Assembly: GCA_019359095.1 (NCBI GenBank)
Contig: JAHHHZ010000036.1
Span: 434,001 to 498,000, forward strand
DNA: 64,000 nucleotides
Source: Pleurocapsa minor HA4230-MV1
Lineage (GTDB): Bacteria > Cyanobacteriota > Cyanobacteriia > Cyanobacteriales > Xenococcaceae
Reading direction: 5' to 3'
In this document: piece by piece, positions 36,298 through 46,009 of the stretch
How the letters are laid out: every line of letters begins with the position of its first letter
How positions within the stretch are numbered: the first letter of the stretch is position 1
Notes under the pieces: generated by a model
What the model was told of the DNA's origin: nothing
The model's database searches: none
What the model saw: the letters and a program-made list of their open reading frames with translations, nothing else
Position numbers and translations under genes: made by a program

Positions 36298-36689
36298 CAA
36301 TATTTCTCCTGAATCTTAAGATTTGCACCAAATGGATGATTGGGAAAACTGATCCCTAACTTGCGCTCAAAAACTGCATTTATCTCGATCTAAATACCTA
36401 AATAGTTAAATCCAGGTTATAATACTTTGCCCTACCTAAATAGCGAGCAAGCTTTTAAAAGTTAGGAGATTCAGTGACATTTGGATACTGTTCATTCAAC
36501 CAAAGTCTTTGTGCAATTTTTGTGCAATGGCACTGAGATAAAATGAAGTTTTATTGGTTTTTGTAACAAACGATTCATTATTTTTCAGAAAAATCAATTA
36601 CCTCAATCATTCGCCATTAGTGAGATCGCATTTTATTCCAGTCCCAATGAAGGTTATGGAGACTTGCGATCGCTTACTGAATTATCTAT
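36298..36689 (-). promoter_or_regulatory. cpcB: Upstream leader region of the cpc operon
   Basis: About 390 bp between cpcB and the convergently placed end of the AmpG-like gene contain no credible gene; a 69-residue frame on the plus strand has poor composition. The only precise signal I can support is the cpcB ribosome-binding site CAGGAGAAATATTG. The length fits the long leader known for phycocyanin operons, but I cannot fix the promoter from sequence alone. Confidence 0.5.
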
Positions 36690-37931
36690 CTAAACAGATT
36701 CTCGCTTCCAAGGAGCAAACCAAGGTAGTAAAAGCAAACCAGGTAGGGCTGCAAACAAAGTAAACAAGAAAAATCCTGGCCAGCCTATTTCTTTGGCTAA
36801 AAATCCAGCAGGGGCAATCAAAATATCCCGACTAAAAGCCATCAAACTGGATAAAAGAGCAAATTGTGTGGCGGAAAAGCGTTGATTGCACAAACTCATC
36901 ATAAATGCGACAAAACCTGCTGTTGCTAATCCTGAACATAAGTTCTCGACATTAATTGCCACAACCATAAACTGATAATTGTGTCCTAACTGTGCCAAGA
37001 TAAAATACACAAAATTACTAAAAGCTTGCAAGAAACCAAAGATCCACAAAGAACGATTAATCCCGACACGACTGAGAATTAATCCGCCGAATAATGTACC
37101 CACAATCGTGGCGATTAATCCCATTCCTCCTTGTATTGCACCTATATCTGTTTGAGTAAAACCAATTTGAAGTAAAAACGGAGTCACCATATTATTTACT
37201 AAGGCATCTCCTAGTCGATAAAGAATAATAAAAATTAGAATCAAAAAGCTTTTGACTACCCCCAAACGTTGAAAAAAGTCTTGAAAGGGCTGAACAATAG
37301 CTGCTACTAAATTAGTCGGGGGCTGATCTTGTAAAATCGGTTCTGGTGACCAGATAGAAAATATAACATTTAAGGCCATTAATCCCGCCAGACATAAATA
37401 GACTCCTTGCCAAGAAATCCGATCGGCTAAAACCAGTGCCAATCCGCCTGTAATTAATAAAGCAATACGATAGCCTAAGACTCCTACCGCAGCACCTGCA
37501 CCCGTTTCCCAAGGTTCTAAAATATCAGTACGATAAGCATCAAAAGCAACATCTTGACTAGCACTCAAAAAAGCAATGATCAATGCATTGATAGCGAGTA
37601 ATTGGAGACTTTGTTTTGGTTGTTGAAAAGCCATTATAGCGATCGCAATTGTTAAGCCGATCTGGGCAATCACTAACCAACCTCGCCGACGACCAAAAAA
37701 CGGCGGAATGTAACGATCTAAAAAAGGCGCCCAGAGAAATTTGATCGAATAAGGCAGTGCAACTAAACTCAGTAAACCGATCGAAGCTAAATCCACCCCC
37801 TCTACCGTTAACCAAGCTTGTAAAGTTCTACTGGTTAAAAATAGAGGCATCCCCGATGAAAAACCCAACAAGAGCAAGGCTAACATTTTGCGACTTTGAA
37901 AAACTTGCAAAGGAGACTTGTTTGTTTTCAT
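36690..37931 (-). CDS. AmpG-like MFS permease
   Basis: A 12-helix major facilitator protein of the AmpG (muropeptide permease) family. Recognised by the N-terminal LLLLGFSSGMPLFLTSRTLQAWL, then LPYSIKFLWAPFLDRYIPPFFGRRRGW and FLSASQDVAFDAYRTDIL, all AmpG hallmarks. Length (413) is normal. It likely imports anhydro-muropeptides for cell-wall recycling, though cyanobacterial substrates have not been checked here. It stands alone on the minus strand, upstream of the cpc leader region, and shares no obvious operon. Confidence 0.92.
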   Translation of the reverse strand: MKTNKSPLQVFQSRKMLALLLLGFSSGMPLFLTSRTLQAWLTVEGVDLASIGLLSLVALPYSIKFLWAPFLDRYIPPFFGRRRGWLVIAQIGLTIAIAIMAFQQPKQSLQLLAINALIIAFLSASQDVAFDAYRTDILEPWETGAGAAVGVLGYRIALLITGGLALVLADRISWQGVYLCLAGLMALNVIFSIWSPEPILQDQPPTNLVAAIVQPFQDFFQRLGVVKSFLILIFIILYRLGDALVNNMVTPFLLQIGFTQTDIGAIQGGMGLIATIVGTLFGGLILSRVGINRSLWIFGFLQAFSNFVYFILAQLGHNYQFMVVAINVENLCSGLATAGFVAFMMSLCNQRFSATQFALLSSLMAFSRDILIAPAGFLAKEIGWPGFFLFTLFAALPGLLLLPWFAPWKRESV

Positions 37932-38055
37932 AGGTTCAAAGGAATGGCTATTACCAGAAAATTAGTTAAGTTAACAAGCTATTTATAACGCGATTTTTTA
38001 AAAGAGTAAGCTAACCCTCAACTAATGACATCACAGCCAAATCTTTAAAAAACTT

Positions 38056-38913
38056 TCAACTAAATACTGTTGCATAGTCGCGGGCAAAATCTTCAAAACT
38101 GCGCGGTGTTTTGCCGATCGCATCCTGCACTCCCGACGAGATCGCTGCTGCTTCATTGCGCTGATAATGAGCATAATCCTCTATTAGTCCCTCTGCTTGC
38201 CATACTGGTAAACCAACGCCGAGCAACATATCATGCATCTGTTCGGGTGAGATATTGACAAAGGCAATCTGACGACCTAAAGCGACGGATAAACATTCTG
38301 CCATCTCGGTATGCGTCAACGCTTGCGGCCCAGTGAGGTCATAAATCTTCCCCTCATGACCAGTTTCGGTCAAGGCAGCTACAGCTACATCCGCAATGTC
38401 ACGAATATCTACTATGCTTACTTTTGTGTTGTCTATCGCTGCGTAAAAAGCGTTTTGGGTCGCGATCGTTGAGCGAAAGTTTAACAACCCCTGCATAAAG
38501 AGGTTAGGACGCAGAAAGGTGTATGCCATCTTAGAGGCTTGAATTGCAGCTTCGACTGCTGCATGGTAGCGCAAAAAGCGTACAGGTGAGTTAGCATTGG
38601 CTGCAAACTGCGACAGTTTGACGATATGCTTAACCCCACTTTGTTCGGCCGTTTTAATAAACGCGAGTTGTTGTGCTTCAGCACGTTCTGATGAGTTGGT
38701 CAGCAAAAACCCCCGTTCTACACCTTCTAAGACACTCAGCATTGTTTCTGGGCGATCGAAGTCCCCTTCTACAATTTCGATGTTTGGCAGCGAGCTAATT
38801 GCACTTGCGCGATCGCGATCGCGAACCATGGCGCGGGCTTGTATATTTCCTGCTGACAGTCGCTTGAGAACTTCTAGACCGTTGTTTCCAGTTGCACCAG
38901 TTATTAAAATCAT
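38056..38913 (-). CDS. NmrA-like NAD(P)-binding atypical short-chain dehydrogenase
   Basis: An NmrA/HSCARG-type Rossmann protein. The cofactor loop ITGATGNNGLEVL is at the very N terminus (about 4-16), followed by VEGDFDRPE and SQFAANANSPVRFLRYHAAVE; the catalytic tyrosine of true SDRs is not in its usual setting. Length (285) fits. Members sense NADP or reduce small quinones. It stands alone with no obvious operon partner; the DctP gene starts upstream on the same strand but ends 46 bp away. Confidence 0.9.
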   Translation of the reverse strand: MILITGATGNNGLEVLKRLSAGNIQARAMVRDRDRASAISSLPNIEIVEGDFDRPETMLSVLEGVERGFLLTNSSERAEAQQLAFIKTAEQSGVKHIVKLSQFAANANSPVRFLRYHAAVEAAIQASKMAYTFLRPNLFMQGLLNFRSTIATQNAFYAAIDNTKVSIVDIRDIADVAVAALTETGHEGKIYDLTGPQALTHTEMAECLSVALGRQIAFVNISPEQMHDMLLGVGLPVWQAEGLIEDYAHYQRNEAAAISSGVQDAIGKTPRSFEDFARDYATVFS

Positions 38914-38958
38914 CTAGATATTACTCCTTATAGTGTCTTAACTTGTCTACTTATTTTA

Positions 38959-40098
38959 TTAATTCTTTATTTGTGAATAAACAAAATTGGTAAAACTATT
39001 TTCATTGAGTTTGTGCCAAGCAGAAATGCGATCGCGGAATTGTTGCCACTCTTGATACACTGCTTTAAAATCAGGATCTTTGGCAGCAAATTCGTCATAG
39101 AGAGCAAAAGAAGCTTTTTCTGCTGCTTGGAGAATTTCTTCACTATAAGGACGTAGTTGCACACCAATATTTAAGAGACGTTGCAAGGCTTGATTATTAC
39201 GAGCATCATAACGAGCCAACATTGTCGCGTTAGATTCATAAGCGGCAGTTTTAATTGCTTCTTGATATTGAGTCGGCAGTTTATTCCATTCATTTAAGTT
39301 AATTTGCAACTCAAAAGTCGAGCCTGGTTCCCACCAACCTGGATAATAGTAAAACTTGGCTATTTTATTCAGTCCTAATTTTTCATCATCATAAGGGCCA
39401 ACCCATTCACTAGCATCAATTGCACCAGTTTGCAGTGCTTGAAAAATTTCCCCACCACCGAGAGTTTGCACGGTTACACCTAATTTAGCCATTACCTGTC
39501 CACCCAAACCAGGAATGCGCATCTTTAAACCTTTAAGATCGTTGAGGGTAGAAACCTCTTTCCTAAACCAGCCTCCCATCTGCATTCCACTATTACCCGC
39601 AGGAAATTGGATTAAATTAAATTTTTTGGCATAAATCTCTTGTAGTTTGGCTAAACCCCCTCCTTCATATAACCAGGCATTTTGCTGTTGAGCAGTTAAA
39701 CCAAACGGAACAGTTGTACCAAAAGCTAAAACAGGACTTTTGCCAATGTAATAGTAAGATGCTGTATGTCCGCATTGAACTGCACCCTGAGACACCACAT
39801 CCAAAACTTCCAAAGGAGGCGCAACTTCACCCGCAGCACGGGGGCTAATTTTAAACTTACCTCCAGTTAAGGCTGCAACACGATCTGCCAAAACCTGCGC
39901 TCCCCCAAAGATAGTATCGAGAGAGGGAGGCCAACTAGTTGCCATTTGCCATTGAAGATCGGGTAAATTAGCTATATCTGATTTTTCTTTTTCTGTTGAG
40001 GCTGGGTTTTGTTGATTTTGACAGCCGCCAACAATTGCTACTCCCCCAGCAGCAATTACCCCAGAAGAGACAGATTTAACTACAGATCGACGTTTCAT
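38959..40098 (-). CDS. TRAP transporter substrate-binding protein (DctP family), lipoprotein
   Basis: Periplasmic solute-binding protein of a tripartite ATP-independent transporter. The ATG at 40098 is chosen over one 16 codons upstream because GAGGA precedes it and the twin-arginine start MKRRSVVKS is then at the N terminus. A lipobox VGGC follows at about 23-26, so the protein is probably a lipid-anchored Tat substrate. DctP features include [22 protein letters not shown] and the [12 protein letters not shown] region, typical of the mannitol/chloroaromatic subgroup. The membrane subunits are at 41443-43607 on the other strand. Confidence 0.92.
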   Translation of the reverse strand: MKRRSVVKSVSSGVIAAGGVAIVGGCQNQQNPASTEKEKSDIANLPDLQWQMATSWPPSLDTIFGGAQVLADRVAALTGGKFKISPRAAGEVAPPLEVLDVVSQGAVQCGHTASYYYIGKSPVLAFGTTVPFGLTAQQQNAWLYEGGGLAKLQEIYAKKFNLIQFPAGNSGMQMGGWFRKEVSTLNDLKGLKMRIPGLGGQVMAKLGVTVQTLGGGEIFQALQTGAIDASEWVGPYDDEKLGLNKIAKFYYYPGWWEPGSTFELQINLNEWNKLPTQYQEAIKTAAYESNATMLARYDARNNQALQRLLNIGVQLRPYSEEILQAAEKASFALYDEFAAKDPDFKAVYQEWQQFRDRISAWHKLNENSFTNFVYSQIKN

Positions 40099-40213
40099 AA
40101 CATATTCCTCACACTTACTTAAAACAGTTGACAGATATATTGGCACTCTCTGGGGAAGAAAAGACAGATTCTGAAAAGATTTTTATTAATTTGTGAACTA
40201 CTTTGTCTGTGAT

Positions 40214-40567
40214 ATGAATAGAATTAGTTTAGATAATCAGCAAGTAACTATCCAGATATTTGGTTGGGATAAGCTTTGGTCTTTCAAAAGAAAAGTGATT
40301 TTTGACCAGAATAATATTATCCAAGTATTTAAATACGATAAAAGCATTTCACCTCCTTGGCTGAAAAGTCTTGGTACAGCAATTCCTGGGATAATTATTG
40401 CTGGAACTTATCAAAATTTTAAAAATCGCCAAGAATTTTGGTCTACCCGTTTTAACGGCAATACTATCGCCATCGATTTACAACGAGAAAAATATAATCG
40501 TGTAGTTTGTGATTTACCCCAGGATCAATCTGTCGATGAATGGATAGCGAAGTTGACTATTAATTAG
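40214..40567 (+). CDS. Hypothetical protein, bacterial PH-like fold possible
   Basis: Not recognised. The 117 residues from the ATG at 40214 (a GTG lies seven codons upstream) alternate beta-strand-like stretches: VTIQIFGWDKLWSF, KVIFDQNNIIQVFKY, then an IPGIIIAGTY segment and FWSTRFNGNTIAIDL. This layout resembles small bacterial PH-like or DUF proteins of unknown role. It starts in the divergent spacer behind the dctP gene and has no clear signal peptide. Confidence 0.65.
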   Translation: MNRISLDNQQVTIQIFGWDKLWSFKRKVIFDQNNIIQVFKYDKSISPPWLKSLGTAIPGIIIAGTYQNFKNRQEFWSTRFNGNTIAIDLQREKYNRVVCDLPQDQSVDEWIAKLTIN

Positions 40568-40573
40568 AGTAAA

Positions 40574-40741
40574 TTAACGATCAGACTTCTCTATAGCAGC
40601 TTGGCGCTTTGACTCGAACCGAAATCGCCATTTTTCATCAATTTCTGTAGCTAATTCGTATAAAGAAATAGTTTGGTGTTCAAAATCTTTAGCTAGTTTT
40701 AGAAGTTTTAACCAAGTTTTTTCATCTGGTAATTGTTTCAC
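40574..40741 (-). CDS. Small paralogous protein A (55 aa)
   Basis: A GTG at 40741 opens a 55-residue frame beginning MKQLPDEKTWLKLL and containing ATEIDEKWRFRFESKR. It is clearly homologous to the protein encoded immediately upstream (40791-40964): KQLPDEKT, LLKL, TEIDEKWR and the basic end are shared. It is helical and charged, of no family I recognise. Third gene of a minus-strand unit with 40791-40964 and 40961-41308. Confidence 0.65.
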   Translation of the reverse strand: MKQLPDEKTWLKLLKLAKDFEHQTISLYELATEIDEKWRFRFESKRQAAIEKSDR

Positions 40742-40790
40742 TATTGATGTCTCAATTCCAACTCGCTATAGACTAGCAAAATTTTTGCCA

Positions 40791-40964
40791 TTAATCTCGC
40801 AGATCTGATTTTTGGTTCATCACCTTGCGCCTTGAATCCAAACGAACTCTCCATTTTTCATCAATTTCTGTCGTTAGATCGCACAAAGCTTGAGCCTTCT
40901 TTTCTGCATCTCGCGCAAGTTCCAGAAGTTTTAGCAAAGTTTTCTCATCTGGTAGTTGTTTCAT
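40791..40964 (-). CDS. Small paralogous protein B (57 aa)
   Basis: An ATG at 40964 opens a 57-residue frame starting MKQLPDEKTLLKLLELARD and including LTTEIDEKWRVRLDSRRK. It is a tandem paralogue of the protein at 40574-40741; both are charged, helical and unrecognised. Its ATG overlaps the TGA of the gene upstream (ATGA at 40961-40964), a classic sign of translational coupling and strong support that it is translated. Confidence 0.7.
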   Translation of the reverse strand: MKQLPDEKTLLKLLELARDAEKKAQALCDLTTEIDEKWRVRLDSRRKVMNQKSDLRD

Positions 40965-41308
40965 TGTAATTCTTGTAGGTGAGCGATAATTCTTCTAACA
41001 CTTATTTTAACTTCTAAAATTTTACCCAACTCCGTTCCTAAATCTTCACCAGCTTCCAAAATTTCAGAGCTAGTTACATCATTACTGGAAATACGATTAA
41101 CAGTAATATTTATTCGTCGTTTAGAGATTTCTACAAAGAGAAGAAAGTTATTAAGAGAAGCAAAAAACTGAATCAGTATGAAATTATCTGGAAAGTTAGA
41201 CAAAATAGGTCGAACTAAATTTAAACCTTCTGTAGCTTCTCTCTCAATTTCCTTTAACTCCCGATCTAAACGATCGACAAGAGACTGAATTTCTGATGGA
41301 ATAGGCAT
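40961..41308 (-). CDS. Hypothetical helical protein (115 aa), coupled to small paralogues
   Basis: Not recognised. It is predominantly helical with a coiled-coil-like N terminus (IQSLVDRLDRELKEIEREA), a more hydrophobic middle (FILIQFFASLNNFLLFVEIS) and an acidic then basic end (LEAGEDLGTELGK). It has an ATG start. Its stop overlaps the start of the small paralogue B by ATGA, so it heads a three-gene unit (115, 57 and 55 residues). The unit sits between the separated TRAP genes. The size pattern resembles small regulatory or toxin-antitoxin-like modules, but no motif supports that. Confidence 0.7.
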   Translation of the reverse strand: MPIPSEIQSLVDRLDRELKEIEREATEGLNLVRPILSNFPDNFILIQFFASLNNFLLFVEISKRRINITVNRISSNDVTSSEILEAGEDLGTELGKILEVKISVRRIIAHLQELQ

Positions 41309-41442
41309 TGATACTCAAATCTAGCAATATACAAAGTGCGATCGCAGCAATAATAATAACCGATCGCCAATCGAGGAAATGCTATATCTACAATTGAACT
41401 CGCCAATTCTTGGGTAAAATTAGTTACTTATTTAAAAATTTA

Positions 41443-42057
41443 ATGATGAGAAATTCCCAAATGCGATCGCTACTCAAGATTGCCAATGCGATCGATAATC
41501 TTACAGAAAAGCTTGGCTGGTTGCTTAACTGGTTGGTTTTATTAACTGTCGGCGTGGGTTTTTATAACGTTATAGCTCGTTATTTAGGACGTTTTATCGG
41601 GGTGCAGTTATCATCGAATGCCTTAATTGAGCTTCAGTGGTATTTATTTTCGATCCTTTTTTTAGCAGGATTTGCTTATATTCTCAAGCACGGGGATAAT
41701 GTACGGGTTGATTTTTTATACTCTAATTTCAGTTTGAAACAGCGATCGCTGATTGACTTTTTAGGTACAGTTTTATTTTTAATTCCTTTTTGTGCGATCG
41801 GTATCTGGGTTACATTTAATCCAGTTTTGCAATCTTGGGGATATTTACCCGATGGCAGTTGGGGGAGTTGGGAAATTTCCCCCGATGCTAATGGCTTGCC
41901 CCGCGCTCCAATTAAAACTATGATTCCTGTTGGTTTAGGGTTATTGCTCCTGCAAAGTATCTCTCAAGCGATTAAGTATTTAGCTGTTTGGTTGGGATAT
42001 GAGCAAGTATCCGACCGAATAAATTTAGAAACTTCCGAGCATACTAATATTGAATAA
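41443..42057 (+). CDS. TRAP transporter small permease (DctQ family)
   Basis: The four-helix membrane subunit of a TRAP transporter. Helices are visible at about 30-50 (WLLNWLVLLTVGVGFYNV), 65-90, 105-127 and 160-182. Family marks include LIELQWYLFSILFLAGFAYILK and the HGDNVRVDFLY stretch. ATG at 41443 is chosen; an upstream TTG would add 11 residues, and an ATG seven codons later is also possible. It belongs with the large permease downstream, 203 bp away across a spacer holding a heptamer repeat, and with the DctP at 38959-40098. Confidence 0.9.
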   Translation: MMRNSQMRSLLKIANAIDNLTEKLGWLLNWLVLLTVGVGFYNVIARYLGRFIGVQLSSNALIELQWYLFSILFLAGFAYILKHGDNVRVDFLYSNFSLKQRSLIDFLGTVLFLIPFCAIGIWVTFNPVLQSWGYLPDGSWGSWEISPDANGLPRAPIKTMIPVGLGLLLLQSISQAIKYLAVWLGYEQVSDRINLETSEHTNIE

Positions 42058-42112
42058 GCTGTCAGGTATTTACAGCAGTTTTCGATTGAGTAGACACATT
42101 AATTTATTGAAG

Positions 42113-42140
42113 TAATGGGTAATGGGTAATGGGTAATAGG
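42113..42140. repeat. Heptamer tandem repeat (TAATGGG), four copies
   Basis: Three perfect TAATGGG units and one TAATAGG lie between the TRAP small and large permease genes. The unit is the reverse complement of the CCCATTA array at 4384-4486. Confidence 0.9.
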
Positions 42141-42260
42141 TTCTATCCAACTGAAATTCGCTGTAATTTGTTGATTGAGATTGACGGGGAGATAGGGAAA
42201 TAGTTTATTGTTTCAGATCATAATACACAATTTAAATGCGTACAAGCTTAGGAGAAAAGG

Positions 42261-43607
42261 ATGGGCTTTGAGTGGCTAGCAATTGCAATGTTTTTGGGCT
42301 TCTTCATCATTTTGATGAGTGGTTATCCTGTTGCCTTTTCTTTTGCTGGTACGGCGATCGTTTTTGGCTTGATTGGGATGGCAGTAGGCGCATTTGATAT
42401 TCATCGACTATTGCTGTTGCCCAATGTTTGGTTTGGCACGATGTCTAACTTTACGCTACTGGCTATTCCCTATTTTGTCTTTCTCGGTGCAATTTTAGAA
42501 AAATCAGGCTTGGCTGAAGAATTATTAGAAACTATTGGGATTGTTTTAGGCAGATTGCGGGGTGGACTTGCCTTAGCAGTAGTTTTAGTCGGAACTGTTC
42601 TAGCTGCAACCACAGGAGTAGTAGCAGCGACGGTGATTGTCATGGGAATGTTATCTTTGCCCATTATGCTACGGTATGGCTACGACAAAGAACTAGCTTC
42701 AGGAGTAATTGTCGCATCGGGAACTTTGGCTCAATTAATTCCCCCTAGTATAGTTTTAGTGATCCTCAGCGATCAAATTGGGGTTTCTGTAGGGGATTTA
42801 TTTTTAGGCGCATTAATCCCAGGTTTGATGCTTTCAGGGGCTTATATGCTCTATATAATCGCTTTGGCGATCGTTAAACCCGAACTAGTGCCAGCCTTAC
42901 CTGCCGATTTGCCGATTCCTAAAGGTATTGATTTAGTGGCACAAGTAGTCAAAGCGGTTGTACCAGCATTATTGTTAATTTTTGCAGTTTTAGGCAGTAT
43001 TTTCTTTGGTCTAGCTACCCCTACAGAAGCAGGAGCGGTAGGAGCGGTAGGAGCTTGTCTCTTGGCAGCACTAAACAAACGTCTGACTCCGCAACTTTTA
43101 ACCAATGCAGCACACTCTACAGCCATTATTACTGCTTTGGTCTTAATGATTTTATTTTGTTCTTCTTTTTTTAGTTTGGTATTTGATGCCCTGGGAGGCA
43201 AAACTTTGATTACTAGTCTCCTAACTAGTGTACCTGGAGGCTATCTAGGATTTCTAATTGTCAGTAATTTAGCAATTTTTGCTTTAGGAGTATTCCTCGA
43301 ATTTATTGAAATTTGTTTTATTGCGATGCCGTTATTCGTTCCTGCTGCACAGGCTTTAGGAATCGATATGGTTTGGTTTGGCGTGGTAATGGCAATTAAT
43401 TTGCAAACTGCTTTTATTTCTCCCCCCGTCGGATTTTCTTTGTTTTATCTCCAAAGTGTTGCGCCTAAAGAAATCAGTACCATTGAAATTCATAAAGGTG
43501 CAATTCCTTTTATGGTTTTACAATTTATCGTTTTAATTATTGTGATTGCTTTTCCCCAAACAGTACGCTGGTTAGTCGATCTTTCGGCAGTTACAGGAGC
43601 AACATAA
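42261..43607 (+). CDS. TRAP transporter large permease (DctM family)
   Basis: The translocating subunit of the TRAP system with about 12 helices. Family signatures include the N-terminal [33 protein letters not shown], the [16 protein letters not shown] stretch and, near the C terminus, [18 protein letters not shown]. Length (448) is normal. The ATG follows an AGGAGAAAAGG ribosome-binding site. With the DctQ subunit upstream and the DctP lipoprotein on the other strand, it forms one sodium-driven importer, probably for an organic acid. Confidence 0.95.
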   Translation: MGFEWLAIAMFLGFFIILMSGYPVAFSFAGTAIVFGLIGMAVGAFDIHRLLLLPNVWFGTMSNFTLLAIPYFVFLGAILEKSGLAEELLETIGIVLGRLRGGLALAVVLVGTVLAATTGVVAATVIVMGMLSLPIMLRYGYDKELASGVIVASGTLAQLIPPSIVLVILSDQIGVSVGDLFLGALIPGLMLSGAYMLYIIALAIVKPELVPALPADLPIPKGIDLVAQVVKAVVPALLLIFAVLGSIFFGLATPTEAGAVGAVGACLLAALNKRLTPQLLTNAAHSTAIITALVLMILFCSSFFSLVFDALGGKTLITSLLTSVPGGYLGFLIVSNLAIFALGVFLEFIEICFIAMPLFVPAAQALGIDMVWFGVVMAINLQTAFISPPVGFSLFYLQSVAPKEISTIEIHKGAIPFMVLQFIVLIIVIAFPQTVRWLVDLSAVTGAT

Positions 43608-43690
43608 AGAGAAATAGTACTACCTACTCTATAGTTGGTAACATAAACAATAAATATAAACTAACTGTTTTATCCCTATCCTGACCCAGT

Positions 43691-46009
43691 ATGACTACTG
43701 ACTTTCTCGGCCATCTTAATCCTTCCCAACGCCTTGCTGTAGAGCATTATTGTGGCCCAATGTTGGTAGTTGCAGGGGCAGGTTCGGGCAAAACCAGAGC
43801 ATTGACTTATCGTATTGCTAACTTGATTCGTAATCGTCAGGCAGATCCAGAGCATATTTTGGCGGTTACCTTTACCAATAAAGCTGCACGGGAGATGCGG
43901 GAAAGAATTGAATATATTTTCGCCACGGAGTTAGCCTTAGAACAGCATGGTCAACGGCTGGAGTTTTTAAGTGAGTACGAGCAAAAAACATTAAAGTCTA
44001 GAGTATACAAAAGGACGACTAAAAAGCTGTGGATTGGTACTTTTCATAGTCTGTTTGCTAAGTTATTGCGCTTTGATATTAATAAGTATCAGGATGAGCG
44101 GGGGCGTACTTGGAAGCGGAATTTTTCTATATTTGATGAGTCGGATGTTCAGAGTTTATTTAAAAATATTGTTACCAAGGAATTAAATTTAGATAGTAAG
44201 AAATTCGATCCGCGCAAGATTCGTTACGCCGTGAGTAACGCCAAAAACCAGGGTTTGACTCCCAATGATTTAGCCAAACAAGATCCTGGTTATCGTGGTC
44301 GCGTGATCTCAGAAATTTATAATGAGTATCAATCTAGGTTAGCTGCCAACAATGCCTTAGATTTTGATGACTTGATTTGGGTTCCTGTCAAACTATTTCA
44401 GCAGAACGAATCTATCCTAGGCTATTGGCATATGCAGTTTCAGCATATTTTAGTAGATGAGTATCAGGATACTAACCGCATTCAATACGATCTAATTCGC
44501 TTGCTGGCAACTAATGGTGAGACTAATAAAAAAGAGTGGAATTGGAATAGGCGATCGCTTTTTGTGGTGGGAGATGCGGATCAATCGATCTATTCTTTCC
44601 GTCTGGCTGACTTTACCATCCTGTTAGATTTTCAGCAGGATTTTGGGGATGGTTTGCCCGATGAAGATACCCGCACCATGATTAAGCTAGAAGAAAACTA
44701 TCGTTCCCGTGAGAATATTCTGCAAGCAGCCAACCATTTAATTGCTCACAACAGCCAGCGTATTGATAAGGTTCTCAAACCAACCAGAGGAGTAGGAGAA
44801 CAAATATTTCTCTATAAAGCCGATGAGGAACAGCAAGAGGCGCGCTTTGTCGTGCAGCAGATGAAGCAGATTAAGGAAAACAACCCCGAAATAGATTGGG
44901 GTGACTTTGCGATTTTATATCGCACCAACGCTCAGTCTCGTCCTTTTGAAGATTTACTACTACACAATAATATTCCCTACAATATCGTCGGCGGTTTAAA
45001 GTTTTACGATCGCAAAGAAGTCAAAGATGCGATCGCTTATTTACGCATTATTGTTAATCCTGAAGATACCGTAAGTCTGCTGCGAATTATTAATACTCCC
45101 CGTCGGGGTATTGGTAAGACTACTATGGACAGGCTGATGGATGCTTCTCAACAGATGGGTATTCCCCTCTGGGAAATAGTTAATGATGAAACCTCCGTAA
45201 ACACGATGGGGGGACGCGCTGCTAAAGCTCTAAATCAGTTTGCACACATGATTCAAGAGGCTAAAGATCAGCTAGACAATTTGACGGCGACAGAAGTATT
45301 GAGCTACATCATGGAACAGTCGGGTTACGTCAAAGAATTACAGCAGCAGGGAACAGATGAAGCCGATAATCGGATTGCCAACATCTACGAGTTATATAAT
45401 GCGGTGCAGCAGTTTCAGGAAGATAACGAGGAAAATAGTTTAGAAGCATTTCTCGCCAGCGCCTCTCTTTCCTCAGATTTAGATGATTTAAACGAAAAAC
45501 AGCAAAAAGTCTCGATGATGACGCTTCACGCTGCCAAAGGTTTAGAGTTTCCTGTAGTTTACTTGGTTGGTATGGAACAGGGTTTATTACCCCACAACAG
45601 AACTTTAAACGATCCGTTGGAAATCGAAGAAGAACGTCGTTTATGTTACGTTGGCATCACCCGCGCTCAAGAACAGCTATTTTTAACCTACACCAGAGAG
45701 CGTCGTCTGTGGGGCAATAGAGAACCTGCGGTATCTTCTCAGTTTTTACAAGAGCTTCCAGAAGAGTTAATTGATAGCAACATCAACGTAGCCAGCTCCC
45801 ATCGTACTCGCATTCGTGCAGAAAGAACCTCTCAAGCGATAGATATCGACTGGAGCGTAGGCGATCGCGTTTTACATCATGAATTTGGTGCAGGAGAAAT
45901 TACCCATGTTCTAGGCAGTGGTAAGAAAGCCACCTTAGCCGTCAAATTTCTGAGTATGAATGTGACGAAGATTATTCCTAAAATTGCGCCGATGGAAAAA
46001 GTGGAATAG
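43691..46009 (+). CDS. pcrA: ATP-dependent DNA helicase PcrA/UvrD
   Basis: A superfamily 1A 3'-to-5' helicase for nucleotide-excision and replication repair. Motifs in order: Q motif LNPSQRLAV, Walker A AGAGSGKTRAL (about 30-40), FTNKAAREMRERI, GTFHSLF, DEYQDTN, VGDADQSIYSFR, the later motifs NYRS, SMMTLHAAKGLEFPVVYL and YVGITRAQEQL. The C terminus has a Tudor-like VGDRVLHHEFGAGEI region. Length (772) is normal. A degraded histidine kinase begins immediately after its stop. Confidence 0.97.
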   Translation: MTTDFLGHLNPSQRLAVEHYCGPMLVVAGAGSGKTRALTYRIANLIRNRQADPEHILAVTFTNKAAREMRERIEYIFATELALEQHGQRLEFLSEYEQKTLKSRVYKRTTKKLWIGTFHSLFAKLLRFDINKYQDERGRTWKRNFSIFDESDVQSLFKNIVTKELNLDSKKFDPRKIRYAVSNAKNQGLTPNDLAKQDPGYRGRVISEIYNEYQSRLAANNALDFDDLIWVPVKLFQQNESILGYWHMQFQHILVDEYQDTNRIQYDLIRLLATNGETNKKEWNWNRRSLFVVGDADQSIYSFRLADFTILLDFQQDFGDGLPDEDTRTMIKLEENYRSRENILQAANHLIAHNSQRIDKVLKPTRGVGEQIFLYKADEEQQEARFVVQQMKQIKENNPEIDWGDFAILYRTNAQSRPFEDLLLHNNIPYNIVGGLKFYDRKEVKDAIAYLRIIVNPEDTVSLLRIINTPRRGIGKTTMDRLMDASQQMGIPLWEIVNDETSVNTMGGRAAKALNQFAHMIQEAKDQLDNLTATEVLSYIMEQSGYVKELQQQGTDEADNRIANIYELYNAVQQFQEDNEENSLEAFLASASLSSDLDDLNEKQQKVSMMTLHAAKGLEFPVVYLVGMEQGLLPHNRTLNDPLEIEEERRLCYVGITRAQEQLFLTYTRERRLWGNREPAVSSQFLQELPEELIDSNINVASSHRTRIRAERTSQAIDIDWSVGDRVLHHEFGAGEITHVLGSGKKATLAVKFLSMNVTKIIPKIAPMEKVE

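Noticed and set aside
36554-36763. 69-residue open frame upstream of cpcB on the plus strand
   Set aside because: It overlaps the end of the AmpG-like gene, has a weak start and a composition unlike a protein.
40791-40964. Frameshift in small paralogue B
   Set aside because: A first reading seemed to need one extra base, but a careful recount shows the frame is intact from ATG to TAA.
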